From an uncultured Methylobacillus sp. (GTDB lineage Bacteria > Pseudomonadota > Gammaproteobacteria > Burkholderiales > Methylophilaceae), in NCBI GenBank assembly GCA_946481235.1, contig CAMLME010000001.1, positions 1 through 44,397 on the forward strand: a stretch of 44,397 bases of DNA. The letters run 5' to 3'. This document shows, piece by piece, positions 1-9,553 of this stretch. The stretch's first letter is position 1, and every line of letters begins with the position of its first letter. The position numbers and the translations under genes are program-made. Below the pieces are notes generated by a model. The model saw only the letters and a program-made list of their open reading frames with translations. It searched no databases and had not been told where the DNA came from.

Positions 1-2
1 AA

Positions 3-53
3 TACATCGAGGAAAACGGTAGCGCTGATTACCGGGTTTATCGCACGCGGTAG
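3..53 (+). CDS. C-terminal end of an unidentified protein (partial)
   Basis: An open frame runs in from the left edge and ends with TAG at 51-53, giving the tail YIEENGSADYRVYRTR. A strong intrinsic terminator follows about 70 nt later, which suits the end of a plus-strand gene. Sixteen residues are too few to name the protein. Confidence 0.45.
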   Translation, partial: YIEENGSADYRVYRTR

Positions 54-120
54 TCAAGATCAATCCAGGCAGGAGCCAGCTTGGAGCAGGTTAACCCTGC
101 ATAATGGTTCTTAAAATAAT

Positions 121-156
121 GCGGTCGGAGAGACTTGCTTCTCCGACCGCATTTTT
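121..156. terminator. Bidirectional intrinsic terminator
   Basis: A perfect 11-bp stem (GCGGTCGGAGA with TCTCCGACCGC, 8-nt loop) spans 121-150 and is followed by A and five T. It lies between the gene entering from the left and the convergent lipoprotein gene ending at 177. An A-rich stretch precedes the stem, so it could serve both strands. Confidence 0.85.
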
Positions 157-176
157 CATCTCAAGTTATTGCGGCT

Positions 177-623
177 TTATTGCTGCGCCAAGCTGCACTC
201 GCTGATGCCTTGTTTCCCAACCCCATCGTCGACCATACGTAATCCCGCGCCGCCGACAAACACCCCCAACTTGATGTACTGCTCGACAAAGTAGGTATGC
301 CCCGGGGCAGCGCTGAACGTGAGCGCGTTGTCACTGAATTCGGATTCTGTTGCCAAGGTATGCTCGCCGGGAGTGATTTCCTTGTAGAAATAAACCTTGT
401 TAGCCGTTTCGCCGACTACAACGCCATCTAGCGTTACCGTTTTCTTGAGCGCCTGGCCGACAAACGAGTTGCGGTAGATATACAAGGCGGCTTTTCCCTC
501 CGACGGCGCCGCGAAAGTTTTGAGCGCTGCATCCGCTTCCTTGGGTGCCATTGGCACCGATGCACAGCCGGACATCAAAACTGTGGAAGCAAAAACTACC
601 CCGATGATTGTTTTTCTTAACAT
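177..623 (-). CDS. DUF2846-type lipoprotein
   Basis: A 148-residue exported lipoprotein. The N-terminus MLRKTIIGVVFASTVLMSGC is a signal peptide ending in a lipobox (LMSGC), so Cys20 would be lipidated. The mature part has the layout I associate with DUF2846 proteins: ALYIYRNSFVGQA near residue 45, a short beta-rich body (VYFYKEITPGEHTLATESEF) and GHTYFVEQYI near residue 110. No enzymatic motif is visible and the family's role is not established. It stands alone, with a terminator downstream and a poly-T/poly-A tract upstream. The family call rests on recollection of the motif pattern, not on a search. Confidence 0.75.
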   Translation of the reverse strand: MLRKTIIGVVFASTVLMSGCASVPMAPKEADAALKTFAAPSEGKAALYIYRNSFVGQALKKTVTLDGVVVGETANKVYFYKEITPGEHTLATESEFSDNALTFSAAPGHTYFVEQYIKLGVFVGGAGLRMVDDGVGKQGISECSLAQQ

Positions 624-736
624 GCATTACTCCCTTTTTTTATTAAAAAACTACTTATGAAGCGCCGAGTGATTTTGTTCGTCAGATTCGGAGTTGAAAA
701 CCAGTATGAAAGCTCCGTCGGCAGGCGCCTGAATAA

Positions 737-1135
737 TTAGGCCTCACCGTACGTTTCCCCCGCAAACTGGATAAGGCAAAATCCATGACCGAACGGATCA
801 GAGAAGGTGATGCATTTTGAAGCATTCCATTCGATACATTCGCTCTCCTGGGTTGCGCCCGCGTTCACTGCTCGTTTTGCGGCTTCGGTAATGTCATCGA
901 CAACGAAATCCATATGCACAGGTGTCCAGTGCCTGGAGTAGTGGCGTACCACCGAGCGCGTCTTTATGGGATATGTCCCGACAGTATTCTGCAAGAGATA
1001 GATGATGGAAGACCCGCCGGTAAGTTCTGCGACATCGCCTTCAATGATGCGGTTGAGCTGTAGGCCGAGAGCTGCACAGTAGAAATCTATCGCTGGTGCG
1101 AGATCGGGGACATCGATGTTTACTATTACCCTCAT
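737..1135 (-). CDS. VOC (glyoxalase/bleomycin-resistance fold) protein
   Basis: About 132 residues of the vicinal-oxygen-chelate fold. It has the two half-repeats: MRVIVNIDVPDLAPAIDFYCAALGL at the start and the second-half elements WTPVHMDFVVDDITEAAKRAVNAGA and FSDPFGHGFCLIQF. Family members are metal-dependent lyases, dioxygenases or drug-binding proteins; the substrate here cannot be read. A longer frame could begin with GTG at 1162, but ATG at 1135 aligns with the family's usual first strand, so I chose it. No operon partner is evident. Confidence 0.8.
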   Translation of the reverse strand: MRVIVNIDVPDLAPAIDFYCAALGLQLNRIIEGDVAELTGGSSIIYLLQNTVGTYPIKTRSVVRHYSRHWTPVHMDFVVDDITEAAKRAVNAGATQESECIEWNASKCITFSDPFGHGFCLIQFAGETYGEA

Positions 1136-1209
1136 CGCTGCGCTACCTATTCCAGTGAACACGGTGGACTTGAATAGGTGCTTTAGCGCGCCATTGCTTG
1201 ATGGATGGA

Positions 1210-1485
1210 TTAAGTATTTTCAGTCGAGGTTGCTGTGTATTCAATGCCGCCCACCCGTTTTGCGACTAGGTTATAAAACCATGCACCCAATGCTGTAAAA
1301 ATAAAACCAAAAATTAAATACACAAACGGAAAGAGAACGAGAAACCCAATTCCAGGTTGGGGCGCAGGAGAAAGTGAAAAGCTAATAGCCATGAGGCCGA
1401 CAAAAGGAAGGCTGATTAGAAAATACATTAGCGCAATGACTTTGGCTGTTTGAATGGGCGAGATGTTGATTATCTGTTTTTTCAT
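1210..1485 (-). CDS. Small membrane protein, DUF3566-like
   Basis: A 91-residue protein with two predicted membrane segments, one near residues 15-38 (VIALMYFLISLPFVGLMAI) and one near 47-70 (FLVLFPFVYLIFGFIFTALGAW), followed by LVAKRVGGIEY. The N-terminal KQIINISPIQTAKVIA and the GGIEY ending resemble small DUF3566-type transmembrane proteins common in proteobacteria. The ATG is preceded by a GGGAGAAAAA ribosome-binding stretch on the minus strand. Function is unknown and no neighbour suggests a role. Confidence 0.7.
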   Translation of the reverse strand: MKKQIINISPIQTAKVIALMYFLISLPFVGLMAISFSLSPAPQPGIGFLVLFPFVYLIFGFIFTALGAWFYNLVAKRVGGIEYTATSTENT

Positions 1486-1687
1486 TTTTTCTCCCTTTTT
1501 GTTAATGAGTACGTGCCTTGCCTACCCTGCCTAGCTCAGTGGAGTGCAAAACAATCTGCCGCAAGCATTGCAGTTTCTGTATGTAAATGCAACGTATTCT
1601 AATATTTTATACATTAAATACATGGACTTATGCGTATTGCATAAGTCTGGAGATGCCGATCCGTATGGTTGGCGATACGGCGAATGG

Positions 1688-1727
1688 AAAACGCCTTCGG
1701 TTCTCTCCTGCGATGGAACCGAAGGCG
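1688..1727 (-). terminator. Intrinsic terminator of the OmpA-like gene
   Basis: A 12-bp perfect stem pairs 1692-1703 with 1716-1727 (CGCCTTCGGTTC / GAACCGAAGGCG). Read on the minus strand it is followed by TTTT. It lies just past the stop of the OmpA-like gene at 1753. Confidence 0.8.
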
Positions 1728-1752
1728 CGAGCGTTTCCGCTGCGTTTAAGGA

Positions 1753-2415
1753 TTATTGCTGTGCTACCGGGGCCGGCTCTGCCACAAAAATTTCCACGCG
1801 GCGGTTCTTGGCGCGATTCTCGGCGGTGTCGTTTGCAACCAAGGGCTCGCGTGAGCCGCGGCCGTCGATGGCGACACGGCTGGAGGCGACGCCTCTTGCG
1901 ACGATGTAGTCGCGGGCGCTGGCGGCGCGGTTGACCGATAGCGGGTTGTTGATCGCGTCGCTGCCGGTGCTGTCGGTGTGGCCGATGATTTGCACGGTGG
2001 CGGCCGGGTTGCTGACCAGGCCGGCGGCGAACTTGTCGAGAATCGGGCGGAAGTTCGGCTTGATGTCGGCGCGGTTGGTGTCGAAGGAAATGTCGCTCGG
2101 GATTTCGAGTTTCAGGCGGTTGTCTTCGGTTTGGGTAACTTCAACGCCGGTGCCGGCGGTGGCTTGTTCCATTTGTTCTTTCTGGGCCTGCATTTTCTTG
2201 GACCAGACGTTGCCGGCGAGTGCGCCGACGCCTGCTCCGACAGCAGCGCCGATGGCGGCGCCCTTGCCCTTGCCTGCAATTCCGCCGAGCACGGCTCCGC
2301 CTGCCGCGCCGATGCCGGCGCCCTTGGCGGTGTCCTTCTGGGTTTCGGTCATGCTGGCGCAGCCGCTGAGGGCGAGGGCGATGATGGCGGTGGCGATAAT
2401 GGGTTTGTTATGCAT
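1753..2415 (-). CDS. OmpA-family lipoprotein with glycine-zipper domain
   Basis: A 220-residue lipoprotein. Signal peptide with lipobox ALSGC (Cys19), then a glycine-zipper region at about residues 32-68 rich in GxGxxxG, a short linker, and a C-terminal OmpA peptidoglycan-binding domain (about 105-210). The OmpA domain shows ISFDTNRADIKPNFRPILDKFA, the IGHTDSTGSDAINNPLSVNRAASARDYI signature and GRGSREPLVAND...NRRVEIFV. It should anchor the outer membrane to peptidoglycan, as YiaD-type proteins do. It is a single gene with its own terminator at 1688-1727. The domain assignment is clear; the exact role is not. Confidence 0.92.
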   Translation of the reverse strand: MHNKPIIATAIIALALSGCASMTETQKDTAKGAGIGAAGGAVLGGIAGKGKGAAIGAAVGAGVGALAGNVWSKKMQAQKEQMEQATAGTGVEVTQTEDNRLKLEIPSDISFDTNRADIKPNFRPILDKFAAGLVSNPAATVQIIGHTDSTGSDAINNPLSVNRAASARDYIVARGVASSRVAIDGRGSREPLVANDTAENRAKNRRVEIFVAEPAPVAQQ

Positions 2416-2513
2416 GATGTGCTCCTGAAGTTAGAGCCTGTGGCTCTTTGTTATTGGGTGCTTCTTTGAGTAGTTTAAGCGCCAAAGGTTGCAGCCCGAA
2501 GAGGCCGGAAGCG

Positions 2514-3179
2514 CTATTGCAGTGTAAATATTTGTACAGGAGTCCCCGGTTCCCACGGGGCATATTTGCGCATGGCTTCATTGAAAAGCCTGGAATCCAG
2601 GAAAGTATTCAGCCACAGGTGAAGTTGCGGCCAGGGTTGGGCGTCGAACCACATTTGATCGGTGTGGGCAAACTGGCGAACGAAAGGCGCAATGGCGATA
2701 TCGGCCAGGGCTGGCCGGTGACCATACAAGCCCGAATTCCCGGCAATTTTCCCGTTCAGCTTGAGCAGGAATTCGGCGCCGGCTGCGCGGTGCATCAAGG
2801 CGTCGGTGTATTCGTAGCGGTCGGGGTACTTGTAGCGGTCGAGATGAAACTTGAATTCGCCGTCGCATTGCGCGATCAGTTGCAGCATGTCTTCACGCGA
2901 TCCGTGTTCCGGGCTCAGCCAATTTTCGGGATCGTTACGCTCCAGCGCCCAGAGCATGATTTCCAGGCTTTCTTCCAGCACAGTCCCATCCGGGAGCACT
3001 AGCACCGGCACCGTGCCCTTGGGCGAAACCGCCAGCATTTCCGCCGGCTTGGCGCGCAGGACGATTTCGCGCAGTTCGCAGGCCGTGCCGCTGGCGAGCA
3101 GTGCCATGCGGGCGCGCATGGCGTAGGGGCAGCGGCGGAAGGAGTAAAGGACAGGCGCGGTATCAGTGCCCTGCGTCAT
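2514..3179 (-). CDS. Glutathione S-transferase family protein
   Basis: A 221-residue GST-like protein. The thioredoxin-fold N-terminal domain has [17 protein letters not shown] with Cys17 in the CPYA position, then [30 protein letters not shown], the cis-Pro and glutathione gamma-Glu binding stretch. An alpha-helical C-terminal domain follows ([15 protein letters not shown]). The frame stays open to 3323, but that extension lies inside trhO and is not GST-like. ATG at 3179 starts at the expected place and overlaps the trhO stop by 17 nt, suggesting translational coupling. Substrate unknown. Confidence 0.88.
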   Translation of the reverse strand: MTQGTDTAPVLYSFRRCPYAMRARMALLASGTACELREIVLRAKPAEMLAVSPKGTVPVLVLPDGTVLEESLEIMLWALERNDPENWLSPEHGSREDMLQLIAQCDGEFKFHLDRYKYPDRYEYTDALMHRAAGAEFLLKLNGKIAGNSGLYGHRPALADIAIAPFVRQFAHTDQMWFDAQPWPQLHLWLNTFLDSRLFNEAMRKYAPWEPGTPVQIFTLQ

Positions 3180-4110
3180 CGCGTTTCGATTTGCGGCCGA
3201 ATTCGGCGCCGATATGTTTTGTGCCGCGCTTTTTGGCGAGTTCGATCTGGCGCTGCCGTTCCGCTGCGCTTTTGAGCTGCTCTTCGGTTTTGGTGCCATG
3301 GCAATGGGGACAGCTGACGCCAAGCGCGTATAACGGCGATGCCTTGTCTTCTTCGCTGACCGGCTGGCGGCAGGCGCGGCAGAGTTCGTAGTCGCCTTGT
3401 TTCAGACCGTGCCTGATCGAAACGCGCTCGTCGAACACGAAGCACTCGCCTTGCCACAGGCTTTGTTCCTCGGGCACCGTTTCGAGGTATTTGAGGATGC
3501 CGCCTTCGAGGTGGTAGACCTCCTCGTAGCCCAGGCTGCGCAGGAAAGCGGTGGATTTCTCGCAGCGGATGCCGCCGGTGCAGAACATGGCGACCTTGGG
3601 TTTGGCCAGCACGTCCTTGTTTTCTTCCACCCATTTGGGCAGTTCGGTGAAGGTCTGCGTATGCGGATTCACTGCGCCCTTGAAGGTGCCGATACCCACT
3701 TCGTAGTCGTTGCGCGTGTCGATGACGACCACGTCCGGGTCGCTGATCAGCGCGTTCCAATCTTCCGGCTTCACGTATTTGCCGGCCATTTTGTTGGGGT
3801 CCACGCCCGGCACGCCCAGTTTGACGATTTCCTGCTTGAGTCGGACCTTCATGCGGTAGAAGGGCATTTCGGCGGCCCAGGATTCCTTGTGCTCCAGGTT
3901 GGCCATGCGCGGGTCGCTGCGCAGATGGGCGAGCAGGGCGCGGATATCCTCCGGCAGCCCGGACACGGTGCCGTTGATGCCTTCTTCCGCCAGCAGCAGC
4001 GTGCCCTTGATGCCGTGTGCATGGCAGAAATCGAGCAGCGGCTGCTGCAGTTCGGCGTAATCCGGCAGCGAAACGAACTTATAGAGAGCGGCGGTGAGAA
4101 ATTGCGACAT
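3163..4110 (-). CDS. trhO: tRNA uridine(34) 5-oxyacetic-acid-pathway hydroxylase, rhodanese family
   Basis: A 315-residue UPF0176/YceA-type protein. TrhO catalyses oxygen-dependent hydroxylation of U34 to ho5U in tRNA. An N-terminal acylphosphatase-like domain ([37 protein letters not shown]) precedes a rhodanese domain with [20 protein letters not shown] and the active-site loop [10 protein letters not shown] (Cys177 and Cys183). A C-terminal zinc-ribbon-like CRAC...CPHC segment follows, then a lysine-rich tail. The frame opens at 4149, but [13 protein letters not shown] at 4110 is the family's normal start. It overlaps the downstream GST gene by 17 nt. Confidence 0.93.
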   Translation of the reverse strand: MSQFLTAALYKFVSLPDYAELQQPLLDFCHAHGIKGTLLLAEEGINGTVSGLPEDIRALLAHLRSDPRMANLEHKESWAAEMPFYRMKVRLKQEIVKLGVPGVDPNKMAGKYVKPEDWNALISDPDVVVIDTRNDYEVGIGTFKGAVNPHTQTFTELPKWVEENKDVLAKPKVAMFCTGGIRCEKSTAFLRSLGYEEVYHLEGGILKYLETVPEEQSLWQGECFVFDERVSIRHGLKQGDYELCRACRQPVSEEDKASPLYALGVSCPHCHGTKTEEQLKSAAERQRQIELAKKRGTKHIGAEFGRKSKRDDAGH

Positions 4111-4238
4111 CGGGCAGTACCATTTTTCCAGAGGCGGGCAGAGTAGCACTAACTTGGAAAATGGAAAACCGATAAAAATCCGTGGTTTGTCAGTGATTCA
4201 CGGCAATGTCGCCCCGGGCTTGATTCCCGGCACATCTG

Positions 4239-5519
4239 TCACAGGCGCTCCCCTTCTTCCAGCCATTCCACATCGCAGCACAGCACCCGCGTTTGCCCGC
4301 CGATCTGGAAAGTGGCGGACAGGGTTACGCACAGGCGCGAAGTGGTGATGGAGAGGTAGGGGTGGCTGATTTGCAACTCACCCGGCTGCGACATGGCGCG
4401 GTAATGGTAGGGCTTGTGTGCCCAATTGGCGCCGCGTGTATTTTCCAGCGGCATGAAGCGAGTGGTGTGCCGAGCTTTCGCCGGACACAGTGTCGTGCCG
4501 ATCTGACGTCCATCGGCATCGGTGATGTAACAATTGTCGATGCGCGCCAGTTCGAACAGCGTCGCGCACGCTGCGCGCAGTGGCTGACCGCTGGAAAGAC
4601 GCAGCAGCGCGCATTTGAATTCCAGGACATAGGGTTGCAGGGATTGATGCTGCATACCGTCGCGCAATGCCGGCGGGTGGTTGACGGCGAGCTCGCCCAG
4701 GCCGCCATCGCCTGCCAGAAACGGAATCGGGTCGGGTCTGGCGAAGTGGTAGCCCTGCAGCAGGTCGGCATTGCTGTCGAGTGCGATCATCGCCTGCGTC
4801 GGGGTTTCCACGCCTTCCAGCAGGGCAAGGCTGCCGGCTTCGTGTATCAGCGCAACGGTCGCCTTCAGTACCCTTCGCGCCTTGTGATTCGACTCCGCCG
4901 CCGCAATGATCTTGCGGTCCAGTTTGACGATATCGGGGCTGACACGCCAGATGCGCTCCAGGTCGGATGCCTCGGCGCCGAAGTCGTCGATGGCGACTAC
5001 GCAGCCGGCATCGCGATAAAACTGCACCGCTTCGTCTAGCAGGGCGAAGTCGGGGATGACGCCTTCCACGATCTCGATAACCACTTGCCGGGGCGAAACC
5101 TTGTAATGGGCCAGCAGATCCGCAAAAAACGGTTCGTGATCGCGGCGACGATTGATGACCTGGGCCGAGACGTTGAGAAACAGCCAGAGCTTGTTTGTGT
5201 TCTCCACCTGGTAGTTGTGCATGTGGATAGTGCGGCACAGGCGGTCGAGGAATACCGATTGCGATTCGTTTTCAGCGCTTTCCAGCAAATCGAGCGGCGA
5301 CACCGGCAGGCATTCCTGCGCGGTTGTGGCGCGCAGCAAGCCTTCGTGGCCGACGATGCGTCGATGCGGGACGCTGTATATCGGCTGGAATGCACTATCG
5401 ATGATGGTGTCCCTGAAGTATCCATACGCACGCCCGACGACCACCGCAATTGCACGCTGCACCTCGGTGAGGGATGCAGGGAGATGCATGGTTTCTGGAT
5501 ACGCCCTGACAAGCTGCAT
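4239..5519 (-). CDS. EAL-domain c-di-GMP phosphodiesterase with C-terminal sensor-like domain
   Basis: A 426-residue protein. The EAL domain (about 35-285) keeps the residues expected of an active enzyme: EGLLR for EALLR (Glu59), FLNVS, VIEIVEG, AIDDFGA, IVKLDRK, LLEGVET and LQGYHFARP. The last 130 residues form a separate region (ARIDNCYITDADGRQIGTTLCP) resembling the PAS/Cache-like C-terminal domain of YkuI-type proteins. The frame opens at 5636, but ATG at 5519 has a GGAAGGA ribosome-binding site, and the candidate sigma-54 promoter at 5632-5647 would overlap a start at 5636. It probably hydrolyses c-di-GMP and so may counteract EPS production. Confidence 0.88.
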   Translation of the reverse strand: MQLVRAYPETMHLPASLTEVQRAIAVVVGRAYGYFRDTIIDSAFQPIYSVPHRRIVGHEGLLRATTAQECLPVSPLDLLESAENESQSVFLDRLCRTIHMHNYQVENTNKLWLFLNVSAQVINRRRDHEPFFADLLAHYKVSPRQVVIEIVEGVIPDFALLDEAVQFYRDAGCVVAIDDFGAEASDLERIWRVSPDIVKLDRKIIAAAESNHKARRVLKATVALIHEAGSLALLEGVETPTQAMIALDSNADLLQGYHFARPDPIPFLAGDGGLGELAVNHPPALRDGMQHQSLQPYVLEFKCALLRLSSGQPLRAACATLFELARIDNCYITDADGRQIGTTLCPAKARHTTRFMPLENTRGANWAHKPYHYRAMSQPGELQISHPYLSITTSRLCVTLSATFQIGGQTRVLCCDVEWLEEGERL

Positions 5520-5631
5520 GACTGTTCCTTCCAAAAAAAACGTCCATCGGTGCGAGGAGCCGATAGACGTCGTTGTCTTTAATAGGGGGTACGCACACGC
5601 ATCGTTGGTGTGCCGAGATGGGTAACCACTA

Positions 5632-5647
5632 AGCAATCGCTATACCA
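5632..5647 (-). promoter_or_regulatory. Candidate sigma-54 promoter of the EAL gene
   Basis: On the minus strand the sequence reads TGGTATAGCGATTGCT. It has GG and GC at the required spacing and a perfect TTGCT -12 element; the -24 box deviates (TGGTAT for TGGCAC). Predicted transcription start is near 5622, about 100 nt before the ATG. A perfect IHF-consensus match lies 6 nt upstream, the same arrangement as at the epsA promoter. No TGTCT-N8-AGACA dyad is found upstream here. Confidence 0.55.
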
Positions 5648-5653
5648 GAATTG

Positions 5654-5666
5654 CAAGCCATTGATT
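5654..5666 (-). promoter_or_regulatory. IHF-consensus site upstream of the EAL gene
   Basis: The minus strand matches WATCAANNNNTTR exactly (AATCAATGGCTTG). It ends 6 nt before the -24 box of the candidate sigma-54 promoter. The stretch 5637-5953 is AT-rich and holds this site, the promoter, and presumably the leader of the plus-strand gene at 5954. I see no other gene in it. Confidence 0.5.
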
Positions 5667-5953
5667 ATTAAAAATCTCGCTATTGCTCCAGCGCGAAGTC
5701 AACTCAAATCCAACGCTTGAAAACAGGTCTTGGGCACAAAAGAGGTGCGCATATGCATCCGGCGGAAATTTTGGCACCATTTTGAAGAATTAATAAAGCG
5801 ATATTTATATGAAAATTGTATTAATAAATATCTATTTAATTCATGGTGTTGCAATGTATAAGTTAATGTTAGCCCGTACGGACTATTGGATAACTTTTTT
5901 CAGGCGGGTTTAATGGCTACAACGAATTTAAAATCATGTAAAGGAGTGCCTGT

Positions 5954-6298
5954 ATGATTCGCAAGAAACTGATGGCATCGTTGGTAGCCGCATCCATTGG
6001 TATAGCCGCTTATACCTCATTGAATGCAGATACATTTATGCAGGAAGGACCAAAACTTCCGACACAGGCCGATAAGGGCATTGTGACTTATTTCACCAAG
6101 GCTTCGGAAACGTTCTTCGATTATTTTGACGAGCAGCATGCACGCAAGGAGTCTCTCCATGTCATGTCTGCGGACACAACCTTTCAAGGGCCGTATTCCT
6201 TGATGGTGACAGGGAAAGACGACGCAAATTCCATTGGAATGATACTGGCCAGCCTGGGATTGATGGCGGTCATCGTGCATCGCAGACGCAATATTTGA
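5954..6298 (+). CDS. Small exported protein with PEP-CTERM-like C-terminal anchor
   Basis: A 114-residue protein beginning with a signal peptide (MIRKKLMASLVAASIGIAAYTSLNA). Its C-terminus, about residues 88-114, is a short polar stretch (KDDANS), a hydrophobic segment (IGMILASLGLMAVIV) and an Arg cluster (HRRR). That is the three-part layout of PEP-CTERM sorting tags, and LGLM before the Arg cluster is typical of them. The PEP motif itself is missing: DAN stands in its place. ATG is preceded by AAAGGAG. It sits at the edge of the EPS locus and ends at a terminator. No exosortase is present in the window, so the tail may be a plain anchor or may depend on a distant enzyme. Function unknown. 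Confidence 0.75.
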   Translation: MIRKKLMASLVAASIGIAAYTSLNADTFMQEGPKLPTQADKGIVTYFTKASETFFDYFDEQHARKESLHVMSADTTFQGPYSLMVTGKDDANSIGMILASLGLMAVIVHRRRNI

Positions 6299-6318
6299 AA
6301 AAGCAGTAAATTTAAAAT

Positions 6319-6346
6319 AAAAGGCCCGCAAGGGCCTTTTGTGTTT
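6319..6346. terminator. Bidirectional intrinsic terminator
   Basis: A 9-bp stem AAAAGGCCC / GGGCCTTTT closes on a GCAA tetraloop (6319-6340) and is followed by further T. It lies between the convergent genes ending at 6298 (plus) and 6347 (minus) and can serve both. Confidence 0.88.
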
Positions 6347-6719
6347 TTAGCGTCTGGATGAATAACTATAGGCTGCGAAAAAGCTTCTGCGCAAAAGCAG
6401 CAAAACGGGGAGGAAGATCATTCCGCCGATCAGGTCGGCGAACAGGTCGGCGAAGCCGGCTTCACGTCCCGGCAGGAAGGCCTGGTGGATCTCGTCCAGG
6501 CTGCCGATGCCAACCACAACCAGCACGATGGCAGTGAGCGAAAGGCGCGGGAAGGCCATGCCCACCATGACGCCGATCGTGCCATAGACCAGGGTATGTA
6601 CAGCCTTGTCCCATGGCGGAGGGAAGAGCGCGCCTGCGCCAGGTTGCTCGCCGCCGATGAAGATCATGGCGAGCAGGACAAGCAGCGCGGCGAGGGAAAG
6701 TTGACGCACGATCGCAGGA

Positions 6720-6733
<14 letters not shown>
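6347..6733 (-). CDS. VanZ-like membrane protein
   Basis: A 128-residue, four-helix membrane protein with VanZ-family features: WDKAVHTLVYGTIGVMVG around residue 40 and GIGSLDEIHQAFLPGREAGFADLFADLIGG around 75-105. VanZ-like proteins accompany many polysaccharide loci but have no firmly known reaction. Its ATG overlaps the stop of the upstream sugar-phosphate transferase gene by 14 nt, so it is the last gene of the epsA operon. Confidence 0.82.
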
Positions 6734-8121
<1,388 letters not shown>

Positions 8122-8135
<14 letters not shown>

Positions 8136-8916
8136 TGAGTTCCAGCTTGCTGAGTTTGGCGACGGCCTGGGCGCGGTTGACGACGTCAAGCTTCCTGAAT
8201 ATCCGTTGCAGGTGATTCTTGACGGTAAAGGCGCTGATATCGAGGATCATGCCGATCTCGAAATTGGTTTTGCCGTTGCGTACCCATTCCATGATTTCCA
8301 GTTCGCGCGTGGAGAGCGAGCCCTGCTCTTCATCCGAAAACGATACTGCCTCGACCGGCGGGGCCGGCATTTGCTCGGGCAGGTGATCGAGCTGGCGCAG
8401 GGAGCTGTCGATGTAAGGCAGCAGGGCCTCCAGCATGGAGCGCGAGGAGTTGGGAACCATGGTCGACGAACTCATCAAAACGTAAAGACAATCGTGACTG
8501 CCGCGTACATCCTTGATGGCATGAACCAGCGCCGAACGCATGTGCTTGAAGTTGCCATCCAGGTTGTCGTGCCCGAATTCGCTCTCTTCAAAAATCCCGT
8601 TATTCATCGTCACGGTGAACGGAGCGCGGGAATGTTCGTTCCAATAGTTGAAGAGGCGCTTCAGCAGCGGCGTGATGTTGGTGTTGTGGACCTGCCCGGT
8701 GCGGATTCCCGGAATCGCCGACACGATGTCGAAATAGACCAGTCCCAGAGAGAAGTCGCCCCAGGCCGCGATCATGATGTCGTGCGGCAGGAATTGTTGG
8801 AGGTTGCCTTGCGACCACAGCAGGAACTCGAAATGGGAGCGTACCTTGAGTGATTCGTGCAACAGTTCAACAAATTGCACCATTTCACCGTTATCCAGTT
8901 TGGTATTGAGAGACAT
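8122..8916 (-). CDS. epsA: LuxR-type transcriptional regulator EpsA of the EPS locus
   Basis: A 264-residue regulator. The first 180 residues are a sensor-like domain without a known ligand (FVELLHESLKVRSHFEFLLWSQGNLQQFLPHDIMIAAWGDF). The last 65 are a LuxR helix-turn-helix: LSTRELEIMEWVRNGKTNFEIGMILDISAFTVKNHLQRIFRKLDVVNRAQAV. The combination matches the EpsA family associated with XrtB-type EPS loci. It heads the minus-strand operon (epsA, sugar transferase, vanZ-like). Upstream lie a perfect sigma-54 promoter, an IHF site and a TGTCT-N8-AGACA dyad, giving a leader of about 150 nt. It may in turn regulate the plus-strand arm. Confidence 0.88.
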
Positions 8917-9080
8917 AATTTTTTCTTCGCAAGTTGATTGAAACGAAAGTCAGGGATCAGCTTGCCCTGGGCGGGGTTGGTTTAAATTTGTTTGCCAGGT
9001 CCAGCTGCGCGAAATGTCTATTGAGCTTCAGCATTTGCACCCTCACGAAAGCGAAAACGCAATGTCGCTGGGATAGCTAT

Positions 9081-9096
9081 GGCAATTAGCGTGCCA
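9081..9096 (-). promoter_or_regulatory. Sigma-54 promoter of the epsA operon
   Basis: The minus strand reads TGGCACGCTAATTGCC, matching TGGCACG-N4-TTGC at every fixed position. Predicted start is near 9070. An IHF-consensus site ends 6 nt upstream of the -24 box, and the dyad at 9227-9244 is centred 153.5 bp upstream of the -12 C. The intergenic stretch 8917-9553 holds these elements and a leader of about 150 nt; I see no gene in it. Confidence 0.82.
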
Positions 9097-9102
9097 TGTG
9101 CG

Positions 9103-9115
9103 TAAGTATTTGATA
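9103..9115 (-). promoter_or_regulatory. IHF-consensus site in the epsA promoter region
   Basis: The minus strand reads TATCAAATACTTA, an exact match to WATCAANNNNTTR. It is placed between the enhancer-like dyad and the sigma-54 promoter, where bending would bring the activator to the polymerase. Confidence 0.6.
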
Positions 9116-9226
9116 TTTAATGATAAGAACTGGAGTGTCAGAAGCGGAGTCGTACGATTTCCGTCTCCAAAAAACGACATGAAGCTTATAGCCGCTTGTA
9201 ACTACATGATTTATATTGAGTTGTAT

Positions 9227-9244
9227 TGTCTCAGCTTGAAGACA
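9227..9244. promoter_or_regulatory. Enhancer-like dyad TGTCT-N8-AGACA upstream of epsA
   Basis: TGTCT (9227-9231), 8-nt spacer, AGACA (9240-9244). The flanks extend the symmetry to ATTGTCT...AGACAAT (9225-9246). The same core occurs at 25620-25637 and 34406-34423, each upstream of a sigma-54 promoter. I read it as the binding site of a sigma-54 activator. It could also act on the plus-strand gene at 9554. Confidence 0.68.
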
Positions 9245-9553
9245 ATCGAGCGGTAGACGATTTCCAGCTGTCCATCCGGCCCATTCCATCCCTCTGTTCT
9301 GCCGGGTAGGATTAAAAACTTCCTTTTGCTTCAAATACTTTCGGCGACAGTCGATTCGTAGTCTATTCGGCCTATTGTTGAATAAAGATCCAATTCTTAC
9401 GATGCAGTCAAAGTCTGGAAGCGAGATTTGATGACTGTTTTTTTACGGCTTTCATCCTGCTTATTGCGGCAACCCCGCGTCTCGCAGCACTTTCCATAAC
9501 CTGGCGTGCGAAGGATGACCTCACATGAACAGTCACTTTGACGGAGCCCGGCA

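Noticed and set aside
1122..1139. GG-N10-GC pattern on the minus strand near the start of the VOC gene
   Set aside because: The -12 part is GCGC rather than TTGC, and it lies around the chosen start codon.
5771..5787. TGGCACC followed by TTGA as a sigma-54 promoter for the small exported protein at 5954
   Set aside because: The TTGA is one base too close to the -24 box and lacks the required GC; sigma-54 spacing is strict.
9086..9334. 82-codon minus-strand frame upstream of epsA
   Set aside because: It covers the sigma-54 promoter, IHF site and dyad, has no ribosome-binding site, and its product has no protein-like pattern.
9446..9461. CGGCTTTCATCCTGCT as a sigma-54 promoter for the cNMP-binding gene
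   Set aside because: GG and GC are correctly spaced, but most other consensus bases are missing and there is no IHF site at the usual offset.
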